64,000 nucleotides of DNA, taken from assembly GCA_947444305.1 (NCBI GenBank), contig CANEZP010000014.1:1-64000 (forward strand), given 5' to 3'. Below, one piece after another: positions 8,220-16,918 of the stretch; within the stretch, counting starts at the first letter, position 1; every line of letters starts with the position of its first letter. Source of the DNA: Pseudobdellovibrionaceae bacterium (GTDB lineage: Bacteria > Bdellovibrionota > Bdellovibrionia > Bdellovibrionales > UBA1609). The notes under the pieces were generated by a model, which was given only the letters and a program-made list of their open reading frames with translations, was not told where the DNA came from and did no database searches. Made by a program: the position numbers and the translations under genes.

Positions 8220-9146
8220 TTAAAGTTTCCGATTTCCTACTGCAGTCTTTACGGTATTCAAAAATTTTGAATTTAGGGGAACGTGAAACGTAGCCCATTT
8301 ATCAACTACGTATGGTCCGGTGTTGGGCGTACCTCTTCGTTCAGCTTTTCGAAGCATTGCTTCAGATTCTCTATTGCCGATTGAAATTCCGATAAGCACG
8401 TCTTTACCATTCACAACCTTAAGCAGTGATCCTCCGGAGTTTCCACGGGCTAGATCACAATTCGATTCAAATAGTACGGTTCGCCCGACTCCGTAAGCCT
8501 TCTTGGTCTGACATTCCTCTATTGATTTGGGTAAAGTCTTCTTTTTTGTCACTGGATCTTTTCTCACGAAGTCGCGAGCCATCGCGGAAACGGAAATGAC
8601 GTCCGTATACTCCTTAACTTCTGGCTCATCGGGAAGTTCGTGAGGCGTTATACCATCTAAAGGCGGATCAATGGTTAGGACAGCCCAATCATGGTAGGTG
8701 CTAGCAAAATCTGGACAGCTGATACCGGTGCCCACCATTCCGCTGACCCGGCTTACTCGAATATTAGTGCCTACTTTTACGGTAAAGGTGCATTTCTCAG
8801 GAGTTGAAATCGTTTTGCAGCTGTCGGTGTCAACAAAACCATGACCGGCCGTAGTGACAAGGTTGTTTGCGCCGGTGAGCTGGGCCGATAGTTCAGAGCC
8901 GTCGCATTTCAAGATTCCGGTTGGTGAGAAACGGGTTTGTACGGCGATCAGCGGTACGGCCTTTTTTTGTGCGTATTCCTCTTCGGTATGCCGGCCGTCT
9001 TCGTCGACGACGGCCGCGTGTTGGATCAGGTCGCGGTAGTTTTCCATTGGTTCATTGGAGGCTAGACAGACGACGGCGATGGAAAAAGGCGAGAGGCCGG
9101 CCGCGCTGGTAAGAAGAAGAATAATGATACGTCCACGGTTAGTCAT
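8220..9146 (-). CDS. Secreted trypsin-like serine protease, paralogue 3
   Basis: 308 residues from ATG 9146, first of the three tandem copies. Residues 1-29 form a signal peptide (RIIILLLTSAAG...). The triad is His102 (TTAGHGF), Asp153 (HDWAVLTIDPPL) and Ser237 (GNSGGSLL). A VVDEDGRHTEEE segment stands where paralogues 1 and 2 have VVDENGRRTEEE. A longer frame to 9185 exists, but the hydrophobic signal starts at MTNRGR, so the shorter start is preferred. Sequence similarity between the three is high over the whole catalytic domain, pointing to gene duplication; small differences lie mainly around the Cys-rich loop after the catalytic His. Expected to act outside the cytoplasm. Confidence 0.88.
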   Translation of the reverse strand: MTNRGRIIILLLTSAAGLSPFSIAVVCLASNEPMENYRDLIQHAAVVDEDGRHTEEEYAQKKAVPLIAVQTRFSPTGILKCDGSELSAQLTGANNLVTTAGHGFVDTDSCKTISTPEKCTFTVKVGTNIRVSRVSGMVGTGISCPDFASTYHDWAVLTIDPPLDGITPHELPDEPEVKEYTDVISVSAMARDFVRKDPVTKKKTLPKSIEECQTKKAYGVGRTVLFESNCDLARGNSGGSLLKVVNGKDVLIGISIGNRESEAMLRKAERRGTPNTGPYVVDKWATFHVPLNSKFLNTVKTAVGNRKL

Positions 9147-9260
9147 ATGATTTTTGATTATAGGTGAACGAGGCGCGGTGCTCAACCTGGACTAGTTCAT
9201 ATTACAATTTGAAAGTGGCGCTGAAATTGCTCAACGGTTGCGCATACAAGACGAGGATGC

Positions 9261-9923
9261 ATGAGACGATTGTTAGCTGTGCTTTTTACATTTTTGGTGT
9301 GTAGTCCGGTCTACGCGGCCACGGTTTTATTCCTGCCGAACCCACGCTTCAAGATCGACGATCATCTGGTTTATCTGCTCACGAAGATTCCGTTGGCGCA
9401 AATGCGGGCGGAACAGGATTCACATATCATTCACGTGCACGGCGAACTGACGTTCGATCTTTCCGAGCTGCCGGAGATTCTTAAGGAGCCATTGAAAGAC
9501 AAACTAGAAAAGCTGATTGCGGGCGAAGTCCTCGTTTCGGGCGCAAAGATCGATGCCTCGCAGGCGTTCATTTCCTACAAGTTATTAAGCGCAAAAGAGT
9601 CTCTCGTGGACAACGTCACTAAATTTTTAGAAGGCTCGCTGGCGTCTAGGAAGGAGCCGCTCATCATAGCTTGGGATGAGTATGCTCCAGACCCGGCTCT
9701 AAAAGCGGCGATGTTCGAGACGATATCCAAGATATTAGATGGGGGCGGTACGCACTTCAAGAGCGACACTTTTATCACGACGCTGAACCCAACGGAGGGA
9801 GGCGTCACCATTCCGGAACCAATGCTTGAACGGATCGCAAAACCGTCCTTGTTCTTCCCACCGGAGAACTGCATTCTTCTCCTGTCATCAAACATCGAAA
9901 ACCCGGAAGACAAAGAAGAATAA
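9261..9923 (+). CDS. Secreted hypothetical protein
   Basis: 220 residues with a typical signal peptide (MRRLLAVLFTFLVCSPVYA) and a GAGGAT ribosome site before ATG 9261. The mature part is mixed alpha/beta with alternating hydrophobic and charged residues (for example SHIIHVHGELTFDLSELPEI) and no low-complexity region. Only one cysteine is left after the signal. No family is recognised. It is divergent from the three-protease cluster and convergent with the large hydrolase gene, so it is transcribed alone. Confidence 0.7.
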   Translation: MRRLLAVLFTFLVCSPVYAATVLFLPNPRFKIDDHLVYLLTKIPLAQMRAEQDSHIIHVHGELTFDLSELPEILKEPLKDKLEKLIAGEVLVSGAKIDASQAFISYKLLSAKESLVDNVTKFLEGSLASRKEPLIIAWDEYAPDPALKAAMFETISKILDGGGTHFKSDTFITTLNPTEGGVTIPEPMLERIAKPSLFFPPENCILLLSSNIENPEDKEE

Positions 9924-9949
9924 CAGTCGGTTCGCGCCGCGCTCACAAA

Positions 9950-12900
9950 TTAGTTTAAATCCGCTTCTTTATCTTTTTTGGAATGGCTTTCTAAACGCAT
10001 TTGCGCCAGGTAAGCCTCCCACTTCGACAGAAGTTGCGTTAAGGCCGCGGCCGTCGATGGGTTGGAATTAAGCTCGTTCAATACGGCGTGCAACGGTTGA
10101 TCGAACAACTTGCCGATTTCAACGCGTTGAAGGCGGTACGGGAGCGGTTGATTCAACGCCGACATTCGCAGCGTGTAATTCACGCGCGCTTCGTTCAACT
10201 CCAATTCGTTTTCGTGGAAGTCGATCTGCCGGGTCTCTAAGTACTCTTCTTCGAGTTGCAGCATGTGCGTGAGGCTATTCGGCGCCGCTCGGCCGGTGCG
10301 CAGGTAGTCGGCGCCCCAGAGGTCACGCGCAATGGTTGTTGCGCGCTTAACTAAATCTTCCGGACCCTCTAGCGCTCCGCCAAGGACTTCGTGGACACGT
10401 GACGCTTCATACTCACCTCGTGCGTCCAAGTAAACTTGCTTCGCGCGCTGTACTTTGCGGCGTAGGGCACGCAATTCCGGAGTGAAGGCGAGAATATTCG
10501 CGGCGGTGAGTTGTCCCTCTTTTTTTAACGACAAGAGGAAATTCGATTTTCCATGCTCGTAGACGGTATATAATTCTTTGTATGCCGCTAGGTTTTGCTC
10601 GACGTCTTTCGAGCGCTTGGCCAAGCCGGGCGAAGTGAGTTTACCGCTCTTCCACACGCTATCCCAGCCTTTCAAAAGACCGGCGCGCTTCGAGCGTAGA
10701 GCGCGTACCGAATCGTCTAGCTTCGCGAGACTTTGGGTTTTCCCGTCGCCGTTTTGGTCTTCAAAAACCGCCTGGTTCAGTCGCGCGATCTCACGGGCGA
10801 GCGCTTGGATGTCAGGTTGGTCCACCGGCGAGTAAGTGAAATTCAGCAATGAATCTTGGTGCGCTTGCAGCATCGCGGCCTGGGCGGGTGAAGCGACTCC
10901 TTCTGGACGTGCGAGCGTCATGATGTTCGCGCGCATATCATCGAGCGCTTGCTGACGGGCACGTGATTCAACTTTGTCGTACTCGGCGACAAACTCGCGC
11001 AGGCGGGCTTTGCGTTCGGGTGAATGGTCCATGACCAATTCACGCTCGGCGGTGCCTTGGTCGCGTACTTCCGGCGGTGTACGCACTTGCGCGAGCCGTG
11101 TGTCGAGCGCAACGCCGAAGCGGCCTTCACGTTTCTTCGTGAGCTCGGCCATCCGTTGATGAATTCGGCTGAGGTCTCCACGCAGGCGCGCGCGGTCACC
11201 CTTCTGCTCCTTTAAGCCCGAGGTGTATTCATCGTAGAAGGGTTTGTAATCATTGACGTGCCTGATCCCGAGCTCACTCAGTGTTTTCGTGAACTGAGCA
11301 TTCAACTGCGCAACGCCTTGCTCATAATCTTGGTCGACGAAGCCGGCGCGCATCGTCGCCTCAACCTCTTTGATGCGGGCGATGTAATCTTCCAACATCA
11401 CGCGGCGCTCGGGCGTGAGCGGCTTCGTAGCTAATTCCTCATGCGCGCGTTTCAATTTGTAATTCTCGGGTAAGTTGAGCCGCGCACGTAGAGCATCGAG
11501 CGCTTGTTTGACGGCGGGAATAGGTTGAACCCCGTCGGCCATTCTTTGAATTTCGGATTCGGCATTTTTGACGCGTGATACGAAAGCTTCAAGCTCATCG
11601 CGGCGAAGCGTCGTGCGCATGCGGCTGTCGGTGTCGCTCATCACGAACTCGACGCGGTCACGCAACATTTCGCGGAAGCCGAAAAAATTGGCGTAATGGC
11701 GGAACGAGCGCTCGACTAAATCCATCGCGGGGTCGCCGGTGTTTTCGACCGCGCTTAACGAACCTTCACCGTTCAGCACCGTGTCGCCGATGATCTTGTA
11801 GGTCTCGAGAATTCGCGTGCCATCGATGAAGCGGTCAAAACCGTTGTGCCCGGTCGGCTTTAAATCGGTTTCGTCTTTAGACTTCCAGTTCAATCCCGGC
11901 CCCAGCAAATAATATTGCGAGGGAGCTTGTAGGTTACCGAACACGAGATCGAACTGCGGCTCGCGCCCGACGTAGACTAATCCGTCGGCGGTGCCGACGA
12001 TCACGGTGAGTTTTTTTAGTTTGGCTTGCTCTTCCGGCGTCAAAGGCGGCAGCAGATAATCGAAGTCGGTCAGGTGGGTGAAGTAAGCGCCGACGTCCGA
12101 TGCTTTACCGTTGTTCAATAGGTTATTGAGAAAGTCGAAATCGGTGTCGGCGATTCGCGGTTTATATTTTTCGAGATTACGCTGGTACTCTTCTTCGAAA
12201 TCTAATTTTAGTTTTGGGTCTCCGCCCATGGACACGTCAATCGGCGGCGCCATAGAGATAAACTCGCTGATGCGCGAGTAGTTCGGGTCGAGCGACAAGC
12301 GATGCATGAACAGCGCGAACGATCCGCCCCAACTGTGACCCGTTAATACAATCTTCACTTTCGGATCGATCAACTGCTTAACGGCCTTCATTAACCAGTC
12401 GGCTTGTTTCTTAAAAGTTTCGAGGCCGTCGGGGTTGCGCGTGGCCCGCCCGTGTCCCGGCATATCGAGGCCGATCACGGGAATGCCACGCTTGCCAATT
12501 TCTTTCGCGATGCTCATGCCGTTACGCCCGGTCGAAGTTGGTGTACCGCCACCATGAACGTGCACAACCACGACGGGATACTCGGGCCCGACCAAAAATT
12601 TAGAAGGCGATGAAACTTTGGCTAACGGCAAGCTAAGGAACGCGGCGGTGCTGGTACGGCGCCCGTCCCAAGGGACGTCGACGTGAACGGGAATCGAGCG
12701 GCCTTCTTCAATCATATCCACCGCGAGCGGCGTCGTTGCGGTCGGCGCCGGCGTGTTGATGAACGAAACCCCGAACGGAAGCAATTGTTGAAAAGCCTGC
12801 GGCCCCTGCTCCCCCACTTGTTCGATGCGCGCTTGCTCTTCGATGTTGTCGAAGCCTGGCTTAGGCGTAAGCTCTTCGGCTTGAGTCGCGCGTATCTTTG

Positions 12901-13075
12901 TTCGTTCGGTCAATTGCCGCAACGTTTGCGCCGGCATGGCCTGCGTCCGCGTTGAACTCAAATCCATCAGGCAGCGATTGTTAATTTTGTTGTTGTGGCG
13001 ATTGGTGGCCGAAGCCGCGGGGGTCGTTGAGGCAAAGCTTAAGAGAAACGCAAAACCGAGTGCGGTAAAATTCAT
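9950..13075 (-). CDS. Secreted alpha/beta-hydrolase with a long C-terminal coiled coil
   Basis: 1041-residue exported protein. Residues 1-24 are a signal peptide. Residues about 125-440 form an alpha/beta-hydrolase: HVHGGG (oxyanion region, about 173-177), DMPGHGR, the nucleophile elbow GHSWGGS with Ser248, a likely acid in the GTADGLVY segment and a likely His in PTGHNGFDRF. The following 600 residues are almost wholly charged helix with heptad-like leucines, predicted coiled coil. Substrate is unknown; lipase, esterase or peptidase activity would all fit. The ATG at 13075 follows AAGGAT; a TTG three bases earlier is less likely. An alpha/beta-hydrolase joined to so long a helical rod is unusual, and the rod may anchor or oligomerise the enzyme in the envelope. 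Confidence 0.8.
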   Translation of the reverse strand: MNFTALGFAFLLSFASTTPAASATNRHNNKINNRCLMDLSSTRTQAMPAQTLRQLTERTKIRATQAEELTPKPGFDNIEEQARIEQVGEQGPQAFQQLLPFGVSFINTPAPTATTPLAVDMIEEGRSIPVHVDVPWDGRRTSTAAFLSLPLAKVSSPSKFLVGPEYPVVVVHVHGGGTPTSTGRNGMSIAKEIGKRGIPVIGLDMPGHGRATRNPDGLETFKKQADWLMKAVKQLIDPKVKIVLTGHSWGGSFALFMHRLSLDPNYSRISEFISMAPPIDVSMGGDPKLKLDFEEEYQRNLEKYKPRIADTDFDFLNNLLNNGKASDVGAYFTHLTDFDYLLPPLTPEEQAKLKKLTVIVGTADGLVYVGREPQFDLVFGNLQAPSQYYLLGPGLNWKSKDETDLKPTGHNGFDRFIDGTRILETYKIIGDTVLNGEGSLSAVENTGDPAMDLVERSFRHYANFFGFREMLRDRVEFVMSDTDSRMRTTLRRDELEAFVSRVKNAESEIQRMADGVQPIPAVKQALDALRARLNLPENYKLKRAHEELATKPLTPERRVMLEDYIARIKEVEATMRAGFVDQDYEQGVAQLNAQFTKTLSELGIRHVNDYKPFYDEYTSGLKEQKGDRARLRGDLSRIHQRMAELTKKREGRFGVALDTRLAQVRTPPEVRDQGTAERELVMDHSPERKARLREFVAEYDKVESRARQQALDDMRANIMTLARPEGVASPAQAAMLQAHQDSLLNFTYSPVDQPDIQALAREIARLNQAVFEDQNGDGKTQSLAKLDDSVRALRSKRAGLLKGWDSVWKSGKLTSPGLAKRSKDVEQNLAAYKELYTVYEHGKSNFLLSLKKEGQLTAANILAFTPELRALRRKVQRAKQVYLDARGEYEASRVHEVLGGALEGPEDLVKRATTIARDLWGADYLRTGRAAPNSLTHMLQLEEEYLETRQIDFHENELELNEARVNYTLRMSALNQPLPYRLQRVEIGKLFDQPLHAVLNELNSNPSTAAALTQLLSKWEAYLAQMRLESHSKKDKEADLN

Positions 13076-13278
13076 CAATTATCCTTCGAGCGGTGGAGGT
13101 ATGAAGTTGTCACGCGGGCGCCGCTGCATTCCAAGGGCAAAGATTTCAGGCACTTGAGCTTATAAGCGCGAATAGTTTTGCTAATGATGAATGTTTTGTG
13201 ACTGAGAATGCCGCTTTCGCCCGGCAAAATCGCACGCGCGAGCGCTTTTGTCTGGTCTGTTTCACGCGAATTTCTTAC

Positions 13279-13560
13279 TCACAATTCGCCCACTTTACGC
13301 TCCGCGCGCAAGAAGGCCCAAAGTGCAGAGGCGTCGAAATGAACAAATAGACCGTTTGGGAGAGCGTGCTCGGTTTCAATTCGAACTAAATCGGTGCACG
13401 CACCGGATTTGTTCATTTCGACGCCTTCTAAAACTACCCCGCGCGCATTGCTTAAAGACCTGGAGCGGAGCTGCATCCGGACGCGACTTCGATCCGTACC
13501 GTCAACGAGTTCAACATTCACTTTGCTGGCGCAGGCGGAGTAGCAATCCGGAATTGCCAT
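13279..13560 (-). CDS. Hypothetical protein after plsC
   Basis: 93 codons from ATG 13560, in the same frame as plsC and directly beyond its stop: reading back from the ATG there are 13 sense codons and then the plsC TAA. The product is balanced in charge (NVELVDGTDRSRVRMQLRSRS, shown in part) with beta-strand character and two N-terminal cysteines. No convincing ribosome site precedes the ATG. It could be a small real gene, the start of which is elsewhere, or a readthrough extension of PlsC. Function is unknown. Confidence 0.4.
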   Translation of the reverse strand: MAIPDCYSACASKVNVELVDGTDRSRVRMQLRSRSLSNARGVVLEGVEMNKSGACTDLVRIETEHALPNGLFVHFDASALWAFLRAERKVGEL

Positions 13561-13599
13561 TCGCAGCGGTTCGCCAGGCCAGCGTCTCCGGCCGCAGAC

Positions 13600-14379
13600 T
13601 TATTTAATTGGGATGTAAACGGATTCGACTAAGGCTTGTGTGTGTTCGGCGAGTTCGGTGGTGTCGGATTCTGCCGTCGTTGGGATCGGGGCTAAGAAAG
13701 TGAGTTCGACTTCCGCCCCGCCTTCGCCCGTTAAACGCCAGAGGTGCGGGATAAAATCCATGTCGCCGTACCAGAAAACATTGTCGCGATTCGCGAGCGT
13801 GACCGGGGCGCCGCCGATCGTGCGGTAATTCAAAATGAACGGCACGACCGGAACGCCCGCCGTGACCGCGGAGTAATACAAAGGTTTGCGGAAGCGTAAG
13901 ATTTTTTCGCCGTTGGTGCTCGTCGCTTCGGGGAAGATCGCGACGTTTAAACCGTTGCGTAAACCTTCTTCGATCTCGCCGACTTCGTTGACCAGGTTTC
14001 TTTTGTTTTTGCGATCGACGAACAAGCAGCCCGCCATCATGCAGATTTGGCCGAGGCCGATTGAGCGTTTGATTTCCGTTGAAGTGACGAAGCACGTAGG
14101 CAAGTGCGAAGCGATGACCGTGACGTCGGTGTACGTGAGGTGATTGCCCACGAACAGCGCGCCGTTCAAACCGCGCAAATGTTCCAGCCCGAAGACCGTG
14201 CGGCGGATGCCGAGGACCCAGCACGCGAAGCGGCCCCAGTAAGATAGTAATTTATTTGACACCCGAACGCGTTTCCAGCGGTTGCGAACGACGAGCCACA
14301 CGAGGCTCATCGCCGTAAGAAAGCTGGCGACGACGATCACGACCCCGAAGAGGCGCAATGGGCGGAGTATTCTGCGCAT
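13600..14379 (-). CDS. plsC: 1-acyl-sn-glycerol-3-phosphate acyltransferase
   Basis: Membrane enzyme that acylates lysophosphatidic acid to phosphatidic acid in phospholipid synthesis. 259 residues, with an N-terminal hydrophobic segment (about residues 8-30). The acyltransferase motifs are NHLTYTD (the HX4D catalytic motif, about residues 78-84) and FPEATSTNG (the substrate-binding motif, normally PEGT, here PEAT). ATG 14379 follows AAGGG with good spacing. It lies 25 bases after the protein-glutaminase gene on the same strand and probably shares its transcript. Confidence 0.88.
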   Translation of the reverse strand: MRRILRPLRLFGVVIVVASFLTAMSLVWLVVRNRWKRVRVSNKLLSYWGRFACWVLGIRRTVFGLEHLRGLNGALFVGNHLTYTDVTVIASHLPTCFVTSTEIKRSIGLGQICMMAGCLFVDRKNKRNLVNEVGEIEEGLRNGLNVAIFPEATSTNGEKILRFRKPLYYSAVTAGVPVVPFILNYRTIGGAPVTLANRDNVFWYGDMDFIPHLWRLTGEGGAEVELTFLAPIPTTAESDTTELAEHTQALVESVYIPIK

Positions 14380-14404
14380 TGCACCCTTATGACAAATTTA
14401 CGGC

Positions 14405-15193
14405 CTAAAGCCAAGGCGGCAGATCGCCCAATTCTTTCTCGGGATTGCGGCCGAGACGTTGGAGGCGTTGCCACTCGGCATCGAGGTACGACGGCTGATC
14501 GTAGAGCGCGGTACTTTCAACACCGTCCGACTCGCGTTGGCAGGCGTCGTACGGAGTGTAGCTGCCCGAACCGCAGACGGCGACTTCGAGTGAATCCGGG
14601 TTTTTGCTCATCGTCGCGAGCCAGTCTTCGAGGCGCAAGGGATTCTTGGCGTCGATCGCGGGATCGAGAACGTACTTTTGGCCGGCGACTTCAACGAGCG
14701 GCGCGACGTGGTACCACCAAGTGACCTCACCGTCGGGCGAGTTTTTCGTTTGCACCGTCAAATCGCCGAACACAAAAACTTTTTTCGGTACGGGCACGTT
14801 CATCTTGCCCAAATTCAAAATCGCGAGGGCTGCGCGCGCGAAGCAACCGTCGTCGGGATAAAGCCAGCTTGAGCGGCGAGCGAAACCGGGCTTGCGGTCG
14901 CTCTCGATGAAACGCAGGTCGCGAAACTTTTCGAAGTTGCCGTTCATCTCGGTAACGCCGGACCAGACGGTCGCCGTAGGTAAATTATTTTTATTTGTAC
15001 CGAAGGCTTTGGCTTCATCGACCGGCGTGCTGAGCGACGGCGGCAATTGACCTTGCGACATCGTGTGCGCGTAAGCTTTGTAGGCTAAGTACGAAACACC
15101 GGGCTTGCGGTGCGCGGACCGTGACTCCAGGCCCGAAGCCCAGCCGAACGTGCTCGAAACGAGAGATGCGACTAACAATAAACTTTTTAACAT
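14405..15193 (-). CDS. Secreted protein-glutaminase (protein glutamine deamidase)
   Basis: 262 residues with a signal peptide (1-19). The catalytic domain closely resembles the Chryseobacterium protein-glutaminase family, which converts glutamine side chains in whole proteins to glutamate: DDGCFARA with nucleophile Cys117, VFVFGDL, WWYHVAPLV with His162, and YVLDPAI with Asp177 make up the Cys-His-Asp triad in the family's order and spacing. The 90 residues between signal and triad may be a propeptide, as in that family. ATG 15193 has a GGGGGG ribosome site. Such an enzyme acts outside the cytoplasm and could modify target-cell proteins or raise protein solubility. The assignment rests on motif matching by eye. 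Confidence 0.82.
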   Translation of the reverse strand: MLKSLLLVASLVSSTFGWASGLESRSAHRKPGVSYLAYKAYAHTMSQGQLPPSLSTPVDEAKAFGTNKNNLPTATVWSGVTEMNGNFEKFRDLRFIESDRKPGFARRSSWLYPDDGCFARAALAILNLGKMNVPVPKKVFVFGDLTVQTKNSPDGEVTWWYHVAPLVEVAGQKYVLDPAIDAKNPLRLEDWLATMSKNPDSLEVAVCGSGSYTPYDACQRESDGVESTALYDQPSYLDAEWQRLQRLGRNPEKELGDLPPWL

Positions 15194-15343
15194 TGTCCCC
15201 CCCGGGATAATTGAGCCCGCAGTTTAAGCGAGGCGGCCCCCGATCGGTCAAACAAAGTTTAGCTTATCTCCACTGGCTAAACGCCATGACTCTTTGTATC
15301 GTTAGAGATCCGCACGTTCACAGATTCTGTTGGAGATCCGCCC

Positions 15344-16291
15344 ATGATTCGCCTCCGCGTTCACCTATTCGCCGCCGCCCTCCTGCTTACCGCGACTTCC
15401 GCCGCCCATGCCGGACTGTGTGGACATTGGGAAGCCCCGAAATTTAGCGGCAATCTTTCGCCGAAGGATGTGCGCGAGGCCAGCGGGATGACCACGTCGA
15501 AACTGGTGAAGGACCGCGTGTATTGGATCAACGACTCGGGCGATAAAGGTTTCGTTTACTACAGCGACGCCGCCGGCAAAAACATGCGGAAGGCAAAGGT
15601 CGCCGATTACAAACCCCGCGACACCGAAGCGATCGCCTTAGCCGAATGCGCGGAGGGACAATGTCTCGCCCTCGGTGACATTGGTGATAATTTAGGCACG
15701 CGCAAACATGTTAAGATTTCGTTCGTGCGTGAACAAAAAGAATACGACGGCGAGATGAAAGTTCTGCGTACGCTGACGCTTGAATATCCCGACCGCGCCC
15801 ACGATGCCGAAGCGCTCGTCTTTTTACCGAACGGTGATCTGTGGATCATCACGAAAGAGATCCGGCTGAAGTTTTTGGAAGTCTCGGCCGCGCAAGTTTT
15901 TGCGCTAACGAAAGCGGACTGGAGCGGGACCGGCGACAAAGAGTTAAAACTCAAAAAATTGGGCGAGCTGCCGCTACCGAAGTGGCTCAGCGAAGATTTG
16001 TTTTACACCCAAGCCGTGACCGACGCCGCCATCAATACGCAACGGCAAGTGTTGGGCCTGCTCACCTACGGCAAAGCGGTTGAGATCCCGCTGAGCAAGC
16101 TGCCCGACCTCGCGAACAGCATGAATTGGAAAAAGGACGTCGATTACGGTGTGCTCGCCATCGAAGCGCCGTTGCCGCAACAGGAAAGCATGACGTATCT
16201 CACCGCGCCCGACCGCATGGTGTGGAGTACCGAGTACCGTATGCCCGAAGCGCCCATTTTTTCGATGACCTGCGCCCGCCCCGCCCCTTAG
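15344..16291 (+). CDS. Secreted hypothetical protein, probable beta-propeller
   Basis: 315 residues, signal peptide 1-23 (LFAAALLLTATSAAHA). Repeating short strands such as YWINDSGDKGFVYYSDAAG, CLALGDIGDNLG and EALVFLPNGDLWIITKE give the look of a beta-propeller, with Asp/Gly turns that could bind calcium. The DTEAIALAECAEG segment resembles secreted proteins annotated as SdiA-regulated or phytase-like esterase, but this is weak. A GGAG ribosome site precedes ATG 15344. The next gene starts nine bases after its stop, so it probably heads the tesA-ybbA-ybbP transcript. Confidence 0.7.
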   Translation: MIRLRVHLFAAALLLTATSAAHAGLCGHWEAPKFSGNLSPKDVREASGMTTSKLVKDRVYWINDSGDKGFVYYSDAAGKNMRKAKVADYKPRDTEAIALAECAEGQCLALGDIGDNLGTRKHVKISFVREQKEYDGEMKVLRTLTLEYPDRAHDAEALVFLPNGDLWIITKEIRLKFLEVSAAQVFALTKADWSGTGDKELKLKKLGELPLPKWLSEDLFYTQAVTDAAINTQRQVLGLLTYGKAVEIPLSKLPDLANSMNWKKDVDYGVLAIEAPLPQQESMTYLTAPDRMVWSTEYRMPEAPIFSMTCARPAP

Positions 16292-16300
16292 ACTTGGGGA

Positions 16301-16918
16301 ATGAAATTTGGATTCAGTCTCCTCGCGGCGCTCACTCTCGTATTTTCATTAAATATCTTCGCCGCCGACGCTAAGGCAAAAAAACTCGTGATCATCGGTG
16401 ACTCGATCACTGAAGGCTACGGCGTGCGCAGAGAGTTCGCCTACCCGAATCTCGTGCAGCAAAAAATCGATAAGGCTAAAAAGAATTGGCGCGTGATCAA
16501 TTCAGGCATTAGCGGATCGACCTCGGCTAGTGCATCGTCTCGCGTAACGTGGCACCTGAAGCAAAAACCCGATCTAATGATTCTAGCCCTCGGCGCGAAC
16601 GACGGCCTGCGCGGCAGCGATGTCAAAGCGATGGAAGCCAATCTTAACGCCGGCGTTGAACTCGGCAAAAAAGCCGGCGTGAAGATCGTGCTCGCCGGCA
16701 TTCGCGTGCCGCCCAATTACGGCGCCGCTTACGCGACCGCATTCGATGCGGTTTTTAAAAAAGTCGCCGATAAAAACGGTGTGCCGTTAATTCCGTTCCT
16801 GCTGGACAAAGTCGGCGGCGATAAAAGTTTGAATTTAGAAGACGGCATTCACCCGAACGAAAAAGGCCACGCGATCATCGCCGAAACCGTTTACAAAGCA
16901 ATCGAGAAACTCCTATGA
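16301..16918 (+). CDS. tesA: SGNH/GDSL lysophospholipase-thioesterase
   Basis: 205-residue periplasmic esterase of the TesA type: signal peptide 1-21, block I IIGDSITEGYG with nucleophile Ser35, a glycine in INSGISGST (block II), Asn in LGANDGL (block III) and the Asp-x-x-His pair in DGIHPNEKGH (block V). The family hydrolyses acyl-CoAs and lysophospholipids. It overlaps the following ATPase gene in an ATGA. In E. coli tesA is divergent from ybbA-ybbP; here all three are in one operon, which strengthens the assignment. Confidence 0.9.
   Translation: MKFGFSLLAALTLVFSLNIFAADAKAKKLVIIGDSITEGYGVRREFAYPNLVQQKIDKAKKNWRVINSGISGSTSASASSRVTWHLKQKPDLMILALGANDGLRGSDVKAMEANLNAGVELGKKAGVKIVLAGIRVPPNYGAAYATAFDAVFKKVADKNGVPLIPFLLDKVGGDKSLNLEDGIHPNEKGHAIIAETVYKAIEKLL

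Noticed and set aside
6145-9146. Composite transposon or island boundary around the protease trio
   Set aside because: No inverted repeats, direct target repeats or transposase were seen; AT-richness alone is not enough.
13604-14224. 206-codon minus-strand frame inside plsC
   Set aside because: Shadow of plsC in another frame, His/Arg-rich, without motif.
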